This document shows positions 35,542-47,429 of a DNA stretch of 64,000 nucleotides, piece after piece; within the stretch, counting starts at the first letter, position 1, and each line of letters opens with the position of its first letter. Source of the DNA: Allodiplogaster sudhausi. Taxonomy: Eukaryota; Nematoda; Chromadorea; Rhabditida; Diplogasteridae. The stretch lies in the NCBI GenBank assembly GCA_945643635.1, contig CALZFC010000001.1, forward strand, positions 10,026,001 to 10,090,000. Reading direction: 5' to 3'. The notes beneath the pieces were generated by a model. The model was not told the DNA's origin. It saw only the letters and a list, made by a program, of their open reading frames with translations, and made no database searches. Position numbers and translations under genes: made by a program.

Positions 35542-36239
35542 GGTGTGCATGGGCAGAAAATAGACAAGGGGCGATGACGCCACTCCTTAAATTCTACCGT
35601 ACAGCGAGAGGAAAATGAGTTTTTTCTCCTTCGGCCCCTTTCTGGATGCATTCATGCTTTTCCTAGCGATGTTTCTAGTTGGGCTGGGTAATGTTAGCAA
35701 AAATCGTAATTTCCATGGCAGCTCCTTTAATAAAATCACATTGATTTGATCAAGCGAGCGTATCTGTTGCTAGATTTCGGCGTGGACTTCCCTATCATTT
35801 CTCCTATATATCGTGAGGATTAGTTTTTCAGGTCCCTGGACAACCTCTTTAAACATGAACTATCAACAAATCTATTTTATCAGGACTGCTGCCTGGCTCT
35901 TGCACGTTTATCGTTAGTGCGAACTTAACATACAGATCAGGGATAGCTAGAGAGCTTTCTTTATAGTGTGAGCTATATCTTTCTTGGAAGTCCTATTTTA
36001 ATCTAAAGAATTTAAAGTTTTATAAATTAGTGAAAAGCAGCATGTGGATTATAGCCGAGCGATGCTCACTGCGGGCCAAATTTGTAATTTGGAATGATCA
36101 AGGAAGAAAATACCGGGCCCAGCAAAGTCGCGTGGTAAGCAAGAGGACGAGGAAGGGCAGCACGAGGAGAGGAAGCGACAGCTGCACGGCCGAGACAACC
36201 ACGCATGTCGAGAAGTCGTCCAGCATGGTGACTATGGTA

Positions 36240-37870
36240 TGGCATACGGGTGATTAATATTCAATTATTTTTATTTCGTGTAGGAATTTGAAACAATGAA
36301 AGACACGAATTACAGTTTTTCGTACACAAGTTTTCTTATCATTCCTTGTTAGCAAAGAAGAATGACAGGTGCATCACCAAAAATTGAACGCAGAAGAAAA
36401 TGATTGACGATTTTCACTACGTTTTAGAAGTTCGTCCATCCAAAATTGTAGGTCCTCATAGTTTGAACAATTGTTTTTTCCTTATTTCAAAGCAACAAGC
36501 TCTCAAAATATGGTTGGGCCAATTTTTTTTTCTGTATGTAGGTTCTACCTACTCTCTTATTTCACACGCTCTCCAAGAAAAAAAGGGTCAAATCGCATAT
36601 TCAAAATGGCGTTGATCTAATACTATAGGATCATCATAATTGGTTCCTTTATGAAGTGCATTTCGGAAAAAACTGTATTTAAAGCTGGACGATCACAGAA
36701 AAATAATTTTTTTTTTACAACTTGTTACCGTAGGAGGCTTGTCTTATTTTCCATGTGATGTCATTTATAGTTTCACAATAATATTTTCTTTCACAATAAT
36801 ATGTACATAGTTTCACAATAATATTTTCTTCTCACTATTTTCTGAACAGGTGCATTTCACATGCACAAAATGGTTTCCTACATAGAAGGCGAGACATGGC
36901 GTGCCATTGTTTGCGACTTCCTCATCTCTTTCTACAAATTAAAAAAAATGTATGAAGTGTGGAAGTAGCCAAAGAACGAAAGCGAACAAGCTGTCTTGAA
37001 ATTTCTCACACATACCTTTTATTATTCAAACCGTTTATTTAATGAGCGGACTTTCCTTAACATAATATGATTCATTAAATTCATCCATTCACCTCAGATA
37101 TAAAGCGCTCTCGAAAATAGATGAAAATTAAACTAATAGACGAAGAATTTTCTTATATCTGGCCAAATTTCTAATGATTATTTTAATGAAAAGGAAGCAA
37201 ACTTGTAATTCAAACAAAACGAATGAAGCGGAGTCGAAGATCTCATTCATAAATTAGTAACTGGATTCAAATGAATAGATAGTGCAATGATAACAAAGAT
37301 TTTACAGACAAAGAAAGGGTGCACATGAATGCGTCCTTATGGCGGGGAATACAATGCTGCACGGCCTGTTATTTTATCAGCGGCTCCATTTTCTTGTTCT
37401 CTGAGTAAACATCACACCCGCCTCCAAGAGCCATGTTATGAGCACACTACAGAGAATCCAGACAGGGCAAGTCACACCATTCGTTGCTGTTTTGAGCGTC
37501 GAATCCTACTTCTCACCATCAGGTACAAATGTCGAAGCTGAAGAAGTGTAGATATTTATGCACTTTGGTAGGAAACTCGACTAATTCTAGAAGTGCATTC
37601 CCGCTTCACCGAAAGGAATCAAGGCTTTTACCATCACGTGATTAGGCGAACTGCTTATGAAAAAAATTGGTCATAGAAAACGGGTTGAGCTTTCAGACCT
37701 TTCGAGCATTTGAAGACAACAACCGAGGGCATCCACGAGAGAGCATAGAATGGTGCCACATTCTTCGCTTACATAGAGCATTATTGTCATGTTCGGAGCT
37801 CTCAACATGTTCAACCGCGGTCTTTCTTCTCACTCTCTTCCCGCTTGCAATTACACTTCAAAAAAGCGAA
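36240..37870. repeat. Upstream spacer of copy C
   Basis: A/T-rich DNA in which 36,700-37,550 resembles spacers upstream of the other receptor copies (ATGAATGCGTCCTTATGGCG near 37,327). No convincing exon. Confidence 0.5.
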
Positions 37871-37904
37871 CAGTTTCTATTTTTCTTTTAGGCATTATTT
37901 TATC

Positions 37905-38674
37905 TCATCGTCAGACAGATGGGCACTTAAAAAATTTTTTTTTTACATAAACATTATTCCGTAGAGGGAAACTCGAACACTTGTTTACCTTTTTGAAACG
38001 TACGGATAGCCTATAATTCGGCGAGCAAACGACAAATGTTTTAACTATTATGGACGAGCAAGCAGTGAAGATGTCTATATTTGCCCCGCTCTTTCGAGGG
38101 GGTTCCAAAAAATAAGCAATCTCATAGTTGCTCCTCTGCACGGAAATCTTTAGTAAAAGGCGAAAGATTTTCTCGGTCAAATGCAGAGGAGCCAGAGCTA
38201 TTGGCGGAAACCATTCTTCACATACCCATGACACCAGCATCCTATACTTGACGGGGTTTCCTTAGTTCATGTCATGCTTTGATTGTGTGCCAGAGCATTA
38301 AGTTGAGTAAAGAGATTAATTGATAAGATATGGAAAACGAATGTGAAGGAAATGTGCCATAATTGTAGTGTTTTTAAAGTGTTGACCTCTTGGTTCATTT
38401 TGGTTGTTTTCTTATGGTGACTTTTTTCATACTCACTCATTGCCAGCTATCGCGTGACAGTGTTAAATTATTGCATCAATGTCAAAAAATTCAGCTGATA
38501 CACGCTTAAAATACGCAAAATTCAATAATTATACTACAAATTATTTAAATACTTGTACAAATGTTAGATAGAATTCCTCTCTCCTTCCAGAATGAAACCG
38601 CTCAGAAGAGCGGGGCACAAGCCATCAAAAATTGCCTTCCGGCAGCCGCGGTCCTCAAGCCCCCGAAGGGCAGC
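37905..38674. mobile_element. Partial copy of the foldback family found at 50.8-52.3 kb
   Basis: Matches one arm and the outer segment of the 50846-52264 element in reverse orientation (for example CCGCTCTTTCGAGGGGGTTC near 38,083 and CAGAAGAGCGGGGCACAAGC near 38,610). It ends where the TA-flanked foldback at 38677 begins, so it was probably truncated by, or is nested with, that element. An open frame at 38240-37911 (-) shares [20 protein letters not shown] with 51889-51572 (-) in the other copy. Confidence 0.7.
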
Positions 38675-38676
38675 TA

Positions 38677-40262
38677 CAGTAGCGTGCAATAAAAGTGCAT
38701 ATTTTGGTTTTTCATGCATATTTTTCTTCAATATGAAGGAAAGTTCATGAAATTTTCAGAATAGCTTCTGTATAGTAACACACTTAAAGGGGTAGAATAT
38801 TGTTTTCATTGATCAACTATTGATCGAGAAAAAAAAAATCAATAACTCAAATCACCCGGTTTGCATATTTAGCCGTGCTGGACAAAATGATTTATTTCTT
38901 CGATCTTAGGGGAGTTTTTATCGGTATTTTATTTTCTTTGCATTGAAGAACATCCCAGAGATTACTTTTAGGTCTAGTTCTTATTTAATCTCATGTTGTT
39001 ACACTGGCTGCCCTCAATTCGAGATTCATTCAATCGGCATTTGATGCAGAAGTCTCAGCAGGATAAAATCAATCAACTTCAATGATTATTGTAATAATGA
39101 TTTTAATGTATTCATAGATAATAGTTTAAGCTATTCAGATAGTTATTTGAGCAGTGGAAATTCCATGCTAACTATAAGAGCACGTTTTGGACACCGCAGT
39201 CAGCTTTCGTCAGCAGCCCAGACGTACTTAAAGTGATGCTATGCAGGGGTCCGTGTTTCAAACACGGTTTTGCCTATCTAAAATGATAATTAATAGACTT
39301 TTACATATTGGGCAGCCTTATTTAATCCCTGGCTTCATGTGGCTTTAAGAAACAGAAGAACGTTTGATTGTACCCCAGGAATGGAATAGTGCGGAATTCA
39401 ATAAGGCAGGAAACTGGAGGCAAAAAAGGTTAAGATCTAATCCAAATGGCTTTAATCGATGTAGAAAAGTGCTTAGAATCGCCTATATACTAAAAAGACA
39501 ATTTAATGCCGTGATTGATATAGTTACGCCACCTGTCAAATATGGCATTTTCTCGCTTTTTAGGTGTCTTCAATCGTGCATTGGATTCTTGAAGCCACAT
39601 GAAGCCACGGATAAAATAAGGCTGCCCAATATGTAAAAGTCTATTATCTATCATTGTAGATAGCAAAAACCGTGTTTGAAACACGGACCCCTGCATAGCA
39701 TCACTTTAAGTACGTCTTAGCTGCTGACGAAAGCTGACCGCGGTGTCCAAAACGTGCTCTTATAGTTAATATGGAATTTCCACTGCTCAAATATCTATCT
39801 GAATAGCTTAAACGATTATCTATGAATACATTAAAATCATTATTACAATAATCATTGAAGTAAATGATTGATTTTATCCTGCTGAGACTTCTGCATCAAA
39901 GGCCGATTGAATGAATCTCGAACTGAGAGCAGCCAGCATGTAACAACATGAGATTAAATAAGAACTAGACCTAAAAGTAATCTCTGGGATGTTCTTCAAT
40001 GCAAAGAAAATAAAATACCGATAAAAACTCCCCTAAGATCGAAGAAATAAATCATTTTGTCCAGCACGGCTAAATATGCAAACCGGGTGATTTGAGTTAT
40101 TGATTTTTTTCTCGATCAATAGTTGATCAATGAAAACAATATTCTACCCCTTTAAGTGTATTACTATACAGAAGCAATCCTGAAAATTTCATGAACTTTC
40201 TTTCACATTGAAGAAAAATATGCATGAAAAACCAAAATATGCACTTTTATTGCACGCTACTG
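38677..40262. mobile_element. TA-flanked foldback element, Tc1/mariner-like ends (1.6 kb)
   Basis: Termini CAGTAGCGTGCAATAAAAGT and the complement at the right, flanked by TA on both sides (38675-38676, 40263-40264). Arms of about 670 bases are near-identical inverted copies around a centre of about 250 bases (39,350-39,600). The CAGT ends and TA flank fit the Tc1/mariner superfamily; no transposase is present. Confidence 0.85.
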
Positions 40263-40264
40263 TA

Positions 40265-41148
40265 TGTACACTTGCGTTCTCTGTCTCATTCCAGCACATT
40301 TGTGGAGCCAACGATAAAGCGATAATAATAATATTTATTGTACTCAAAATAGGATAGAAAAGGCATGAAAGATCATCCAAAGAATAGTGAAAAATGATCT
40401 TCAAGAATGGGTAGCAACATAATGTTGTCGAAGTATAGATTTTAGGAATTTCATCTATTTACAATTCGAAGACGTAAAAGAGCTTCTCGTTGTTTCTTTC
40501 TTAATGGTGGACACAATAAAGTGAGATTCGCATGTTTTTCTCTTGTCTGATAGGAGACGAATGGGGATAAATTAAAGTGGTGTATAGAAAGTCGCAAGAA
40601 ATGGAAACGAGCTTCCATTCTTATTTTCCCTCCATTTTTCGCAGGAACTACTATCATCCTCTCTTTCTCTTTCCGTATGTATCTCTCTGTTTTCTGACTC
40701 TCACATTGACCTCTTCACATCTCTTTTTCTCCTGCCCTTCTGCCTCTCTCAATACTCTCTCTTTAGCGCGTTAAGCCATCTGGTAATCAGATTGGTTTTA
40801 TTTCGCTCTCTTCTCTCTTTCACTCAAACAGAGAAGGCGATTTACTAGTCACTGCTGTCTAACGTAGAGGGAATGATCATTTCCTGCATTCCTGCGACAA
40901 GTTGATTATTCAATTGATTTTATACTTCTCGATTAAAATTATACTGGATTGAAAATATGGATTCTATGCTTGCAGAAAAATAAGAAAAGCTGATGGTGGG
41001 TATTTATTTATTTATTGCATATGTTCATTATAATCTAATTTTTAAATGTTCTTGCCTGGTCAGATGAAGAAGAAGAATCGGTAGTAAAGTATTGTGGCTC
41101 AAAATATATTGATAGAAAGGATGGATCTATTAGTTGGAACCATTTCTC
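40265..41148. other. Spacer downstream of receptor copy D
   Basis: A CT-rich stretch at 40,655-40,760, TTTATTTATT repeats near 41,005-41,020 that could supply the copy D polyadenylation signal on the minus strand, and no exon. Confidence 0.45.
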
Positions 41149-43708
41149 TCAATTCCAGGACGCTTTGAGCATCGCAAAGTAGAGTTCGGCCTCGCATCTG
41201 CCATTGACTGCTGCGACTGCTGCCGGCTGCTGAATATTCCGCCGAATCCGCAGCCAACTCAGAGCGACGTGCGTCCAACGCCGCAATCGCTTGCGCATTC
41301 TCCTAAAATTCAGCATTATTTAGCTTAGGCTGTTTTTTATTTTAAAAAAATCGCTGAAAAATATGCGAGATTTCTAATTGCCGCGGCCCATCGTATTCTC
41401 ATTCGGGAGTTTGAGAAATACATAGTACGCAGGGTGAACGCGGCAATTTGCACATGCAGTAATCATTATTCAGTTTATTTCAATTGTACAAGTTTCTTTT
41501 CATCTAAACCTATGCATGAAGATGAAGATGCATACGCTCATCCCGCAGTTAATCGTGTGACACTGAAATTTTTTTTATTAAGTTAGTATGGAATTAAAAA
41601 AAAACTATTTTTGTCAACGTGTATATAAATCGTATTAACTTACACTGAAGAAATGCATCACAATAACATAGTATGGAATAATGTTGCCGACGTCAATTCC
41701 GATCCGATACGCTACTTCTACGTAACCTTCAAAGTAAATAGATGTAAAACATGGAAATTCAAGAGCTCAAAATGTTGACTCAATTTAGCCGCCTGTTGCT
41801 AACTTGCTATTAGTGCGATGATCTTCATGACGCTGCTTGTAATAGCCACCACAAGGGTGCATCGATTGAGCTGTTCCACCTCACTCATCTTAATACATTA
41901 GTGCCATGCCATTCTTGGAACTAATTAAAAAGGAATAAAGATGTAAATATTAAAAAAAAAATGGACAGAAAAATTTCCTCGAAATATATACAAAGCAAGA
42001 CACAGTGTTTATACAAATGTATATTAATAAAAGTATTAAAATTCCTTTTGCTTCCTATAATATTACTCGAATTCTTGCCTGATATCGCGCATTGAGCGAT
42101 GCTTTTCCGTGCTGTTTCCGATAGCGTCGCTTACTGTAAATGTATCCCACGATGTTCAGCTAAAGACGTTAACGACGACAATGATTTCGGGTAAGTATTT
42201 CTTAAACTATTTGCTTATTATCCTCTTGGATCATACAACTCAAATATTTAATTTGAACTAGCATACAACAAGCGTGGCGATGTCAGCGCCGTTGACAATC
42301 ACGAGCCCGAGGGCGCAGAAGCCAAGTGGAAGCCGAACTGGCAAAGCCAGTTCCGGCTTCTTGTACGACAACGTCGTGAGCATTGTCATGAATCCGCCCG
42401 CGACGTTCACTAATACCTGAATAACTTTGATGTTTAGAGGAGTCAACCATGATATCCGTATACAATCTCGCCTGTTCTATGCCCGAGAGAGTGTGCGAAA
42501 TAGGAAAGAATATATTATCTACTATACCCGTGCGATTTAACATGACTATAATTCTGAAATGATACGATTAAAATCATTCAAACTTTCTGGATTTCTGTTT
42601 TAAGATGAGACGAACTGATCCATGCTTACAAAACGATAATACAAATATTCATCAGAGACATCTTTTAAATAATATGGCATTGAGTCGATATAATATTCTT
42701 TGTTAGTCTGCCTATATTAATTTAGTAGCAATATGTGGAGCGTGGAAAAGCACTTGTGATACATACATACATATTACGAGTGCCTCTTAATTTTTAACAC
42801 TTTTTTAACAATATTTTTTTGGAATGAATGAGAACGAATGAATAACCGCGGAGGAGAGAACGAGCAAGAGAACGGCAATGGAAGCGGGAGTCGTGACGTA
42901 TCGTTCGAGGCGGCGGCTTGCGATGAATCGCTCAGCCACCAGCGCCAACTCGCTGCCCGTCGAGAGAGCGTACGCTGCCGCGGAGAGCAAGAACCACCCT
43001 ATCATGCCAACTGCAAGCGAAAGATGTTTTATTCGCTTTTAAATTTCGCGCCATTTCACATAAGAAAAATCAATGTGATTTGAATAGAGATGTACCACCG
43101 GCAAATCTATTTTATCAGGAGCTCTGGTCTAGGTCACGCATACAGTCCTGTCCACGATCTTGGTACCAAGGATCTTCGAACGGTTCAGACGCTTCCAAAT
43201 GCATCCTCGTTAATAACTATTGTTCTAGGAAAAACTAAAATATTGTATACATGCATATCAAGGAATAACATACCGGGCTCTCCAAACTTCTTTGGTAGGC
43301 ACTCGCCACTCTGAAGCAGAAAGAGTTGAAGACCGAACTGCACGGAGATGATGATTACGTGAGAGACGAGCCAAGCGAAAAGTAGCATTCTTCAATCAAT
43401 TCCGCTTTCAGTGACGAATTCGAAAATATATTAATAATTTAATTTTTAATTATATATTTATATACAATTATACAAGAAAAATATTCCATCTAGAAAATAC
43501 TTATTTGTTTCTTTCCTCTAAAGTGCAACAACAAGTGGCTGTCGAGAGGGCAAGATTGGTAAGTTTCCTTCTGAGACCTGCAGTGCACGTGAATGGCGCG
43601 TGTCTGGCAGAGGAGGGCAGCGAAGAGGACGAGGAAGGGCAGCACGAGGAGAGGAAGCGACAGCTGCACGGCCGAGACAACCACGCATGTCGAGAAGTCG
43701 TCCAGCAT
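41149..43708 (-). CDS. Sre-like seven-transmembrane chemoreceptor, copy D (intact)
   Basis: Predicted chemosensory receptor of the plasma membrane. Nine exons: 43708-43578 (ATG), 43389-43274, 43010-42847, 42416-42267, 42159-42067, 41888-41804, 41726-41644, 41562-41510, 41302-41149 (TGA). Every phase matches and the frame is open for 342 residues, a usual length for nematode serpentine receptors. Hydrophobic segments occur in exon 1, exon 2, exon 3, across exons 3-4, exon 4, exon 6, and exons 7-8. Marks are AERFIASRRLERYV after segment three, ASLNARYQARIR in the cytoplasmic loop and AELYFAMLKASWN at the C-terminus. These fit the Sre/Sra superfamily; the exact class is an inference. The start ATG could lie further upstream if another small exon exists, since AIVA before it is conserved in copy A. 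It is the only undamaged member of the four-copy array. Confidence 0.82.
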
Positions 43709-43799
43709 CGCGACTATGGCCGGGCAGTTAAATAGCATAAGAAAGATTAACGTTCGATTTTTAATTTGCGCCGGAATTTGAAACAATCAGAGAAATTAG

Positions 43800-45370
43800 A
43801 CACGTGAATATATATGAACATACATAAGTATGCATGCCTAGAAATGTTATTGCTTAGGAATTTTACTGTTCTTTTAACTCTGTCCTCTAAATGAATCCTT
43901 TGAGGTGATGAATTTGTAAGAGTACATTGAGAAAGGATGATTAAATCTGCTTAAAATTGTTTGACGGAGATTTTAATATGCACTATAAAATATCACATGC
44001 AATTATCATTAATAAGGGTGCAGCCAATACCTAATAATATTATTTACGAATAAAACTTAAAAAAAAAAACAATGCAGATTTAAAGATTGACGATTACCGA
44101 AGAATAATATTTTTACAACTTGCCACCGTTGAAGGCTTATCTTATTTCTTTGTCTGCGCCAGATGATGTCATTTACAAAGTTCCACAATAATGTTTTCGT
44201 ATCCTTATTTCCTTTTCACACGAATGAAATGGTTTCCTACAAAGAAAGCGAGCCATTGCGTGACATTGTTTGCGACTTCTCCGTCTCTTCATACGAAGTA
44301 TAAAAAGAAGTGTTGTAGTAGACTAGGAAAGAAAACGAGCGAAACTTAAAAAAGGGAAGGTTTCCAATAGGAAAGTTCAAATCCAATTACTTGCTTTAGC
44401 AGCGCTCAATTAAATTTATAAAAATTAAGGGAAAAGAATTGCAGTAAAAGTACATAGGACTGCCCACTGGCCAAGGATTTTATGACGTCTGTCGAAATTT
44501 CTAAAGACTACTTAAAAGAAAAGGAAACAAACTTCTAATTCAAACAAGGAGAATGAAGCAGAATCGAACTTCTCATTTATATATTTATGATTGAGCTCAA
44601 ATGTATATATTTTTAATGGTCAAAAGCTTTTTTAGACAAGGAAATATAAACATGCATGAGTCCTTATGGCGGAGAAAGTAAAGTTGAAAAACAATCTCAG
44701 TGGCTCCGTCTTTTTGTTCAGTTACTTAACATTGCGTCCGCCTCCCACGGCAATGTTAGGAGCAGACCATGAGAAACTTGATAAGGCAAGCCGCATCTTT
44801 TGCTGTTGTTTGTAGCTTCGAAATCATACTTCACAGGTATGTACAACCTGTAACAATTGTAGATGTTTATGCACTTTGCTAAGAAAACTCGATATTAATT
44901 CTAGATATTTCTTATCGTTTCTCTGACGAAAAATAAATGTTTTATTCTCACATGTTTTCGCGAACTGATTGCGACCAAAATAGGTCAGAAAACACTCATA
45001 ATGTCAGCTGCACTTTCTTTGAAGATAATAGCAATAGGCATCCCTACCGAGTACATGCATCAATATAATGGTTTAACCTGGCTATCCTGCATAGAGCATT
45101 ATTTCAGTGTACGGCGCTCTCCATTGTCAGGACGTTAGCTACATACGTGCAAAGTGCGTTTACTCGCTTGCGCTGAGAGTCACAGAAAATGTTCGAAATG
45201 AGCACTTACTTACATAGCACATGAGTCCTTGTGTGGGAGACTCTTGGCTTCATCCCGTAGGGATGAATGATAAATTAAGATGCAATACATATGTACATAT
45301 GTGACACTTTTAAATGACTCGTTGCGAGACAATTTCTCCCAGGCCAATGATTCCATGCTCCACCCTGCAA
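43800..45370. repeat. Upstream spacer of copy D, partly duplicated elsewhere
   Basis: 44,100-45,190 is paralogous to the DNA upstream of copies B and C. The promoter of copy D should lie in the first few hundred bases, but no motif is certain. 45,190-45,370 is unique with nothing recognised. Confidence 0.55.
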
Positions 45371-45380
45371 TGAGTTGTAT

Positions 45381-47427
45381 TCAGTAAACGGCGACCATCA
45401 CAGTGACGCTATTGTTGTCGGCCGCGGCGGCAGGCTTGACAAGGGTCTTGAACATCTTCATCAGACGCGGCCATCGCATCCGCAGAAGCAGCAGCGAGTT
45501 CGTGACGCCGTGAAGATTCGTGAAGGGGAACATCAGCGTGGCGATTCCTTGCAAAGAATCAATCGATAATGGTATACTTCCTTTTCATTCGATATAACTG
45601 AACATGAAAATTCTTTGTTTCTTTCTTCTTCTCTTGCAGAGAAAAGAATGGCATCTCCGTCATGCGATTTATTGCCGAATATGTCAAGCTATCTTTTCAG
45701 TAAGAAATAAAATTGAATACCATGTGTTGGCACGATTGATGAGCCTTCGAAGAACGAAGAGCAAGAGGCAACCACTGGGAATGGCGATCTGCATGAGATT
45801 CCCTAGTTTACGGCCCGTAAAAATGGATTCGCAATTTACGGCCGGCTCCGTACCAGCTCGAGGAGCGAGCGGATTGCGCGCATCTGAAGAGCTCGCGTGT
45901 GAGTACTGAGCACCTTGCTGCGAGAGAGCGTGTAGATGGTGTGGAGGACGAGCGAGACGATTGAGAAGGAAACCACGACGAAGACAGTACCCGCTGAGAG
46001 ATGGGTATTGGTGGAGGAAAAGAAACAGCGACATTAAGCTTCTTTGATGTGCTCACACTAATGGGTAGGAATGTTATTCAGATATAGAAATGAAACAAGA
46101 AATTGAAGATTAATCTAGACAGATAGCCATACTCTCGAACAGCCACACTCTCGAACATTCATTTAGTATGTTCTCGTAGGGGGACGTAGTAATATATACA
46201 TATGTATAGATTTTTTTTTGCTATTTATATTTTTGCTGTCTGTGCTGCCTTACAGACAACGAAATGGAGAGCACCGCTTCCCCATCGCGAATTGTAGAAG
46301 ACGACATCGGGACGAGAAGACAGCCATGAAAAGTCGGGCGCGAGCTGCTGAAGAGAAAGAGAGAGATAGCGAGAGAGAGAGAGAGAGAGATAGGGTGAGA
46401 GAGAGATGGAAATTAGAGAATTGATAAATTAATGAAACAGAGAGAAAGAATCTTATAGGGGTGAGGGAGAAAGAGAAAGTAAAATTGCAGCGAAATAAAG
46501 AGAGCGAGAGAGCGATTATGCAATTTAAGAGAGAAAGCGAGAGATAGAGTGTCTATGAAGAATATGCATAACTATCACAAGAAAGCAATAAAGTGCCTCA
46601 ATGCTGAGTTTGCCAGCTTTGAGCGCGAACTCGACGTAGGCAACGTCAGCGGCGAGGAAAGCGCCGAGTGCCGCGAGTGGCCGTTCCGGACGGCGCCAGC
46701 GCCGAGTGCCAGGAGGCGCCGCCGCTCGATGGCGGAGCACGGCGCAGCAGCCGTAAGCATGCAGCACGAATGCCGTCAGTGCGCATAGCAGCATCTGCAG
46801 CAACCGACGCGGTATATAAATACATACATAGATAACCCGTCTGATCTAGGGTGCAACTATCTTATCAGAAGAAGAATTTGAATTTTCTGTTAGGGCATAA
46901 AAGTTATTAAACTCTTCAATGTTTTGCCACTTTAATTTATGTATATCACGAGGCATCTGATCTTCGCTTGTTACGGAAAAAAAATGCCAAAAAATATTTT
47001 ATCTGGCATATTGTAACCCACAATTCGGAAATGAAGAGATGGCAGCAGTGCACTTATTGTTAGCTTCGTCGTGTACGTGTAGAGAGCAATTTGCGCCTCA
47101 GGAACGACAATCAAGGCCATGCTCTCCAAGACAGCGTGAACAAGCTTCTTTTTTTTTTAATTCTAGTATAAAATACTCATAAATATTCGCGAACAATCGG
47201 ACTATCCTATATTCATATTCTAAGGAAAAACTAATGGTAAGAGTAAAAATGAAAAATTGAGCACGATCTAATGCCTGAAGATAGATGAGACACTTGTCCT
47301 AGCCGGAGAGAGAATGGCGAGAAGTCTCAGGGACGAAGAGAAGCGCGAGGACGGCAGCGTTGAAGGCGCAGAAGAGCACCGATGTCAGCGTGTAGTACTT
47401 GGGCCGGTAGATCACGTCAAGATTCAT
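45381..47427 (-). CDS. Another nematode seven-transmembrane chemoreceptor, model incomplete
   Basis: The 3' half is clear: 45993-45854 (GTVFVVVSFSIVSLVLHTIY, then SKVLSTHTRALQMRAIRSLL), 45788-45734 (IAIPSGCLLLFVLRRLIN) and 45547-45381 (IATLMFPFTNLHGVTNSLLL ... stop). These join in frame through a GTGCCA donor and cover segments five to seven. Upstream candidates are 46794-46579 (MLLCALTAFVLHAYGCCAVL, RHRAAAP, a segment-three-like exon), 47150-47030 (LVHAVLESMALIVVPEAQIA) and 47427-47300 (MNLDVIYRPKYYTLTSVLFC, a possible first exon). Their donors and phases do not all fit, so either small exons are missing from my model or the 5' half is decayed. The class is uncertain; the loop and segment seven pattern is nearer to the Str/Srh type than to the array on its left. 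Confidence 0.55.
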
Positions 47428-47429
47428 TT

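Larger units (their letters stand above)
32002..36226 (-). pseudogene. Sre-like chemoreceptor, copy C (heavily degraded)
   Basis: Recognisable pieces: exon 1 fused to the end of exon 2 by deletion (about 36226-36080); exon 3 (34872-34709); exon 4 (34577-34428); exon 5 (34325-34233); exon 6 (34072-33988); and exon 9 (32134-32002), which stops early (AELYFA then TAA, lacking the MLKxSW end). Exons 7 and 8 are missing. The space between exons 6 and 9 holds a 1.6-kb foldback that begins at the first base after exon 6. Exons 3 to 6 are still open and conserved (CELALVAERFIASRRLKRYV), so decay is probably recent or was piecemeal. A hAT-like element interrupts the intron between exons 2 and 3. Confidence 0.85.

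Noticed and set aside
43505..43781. Plus-strand frames over the receptor exons (also at 21274-21483, 34646-34864, 42838-43083)
   Set aside because: They are antisense shadows of conserved receptor exons.
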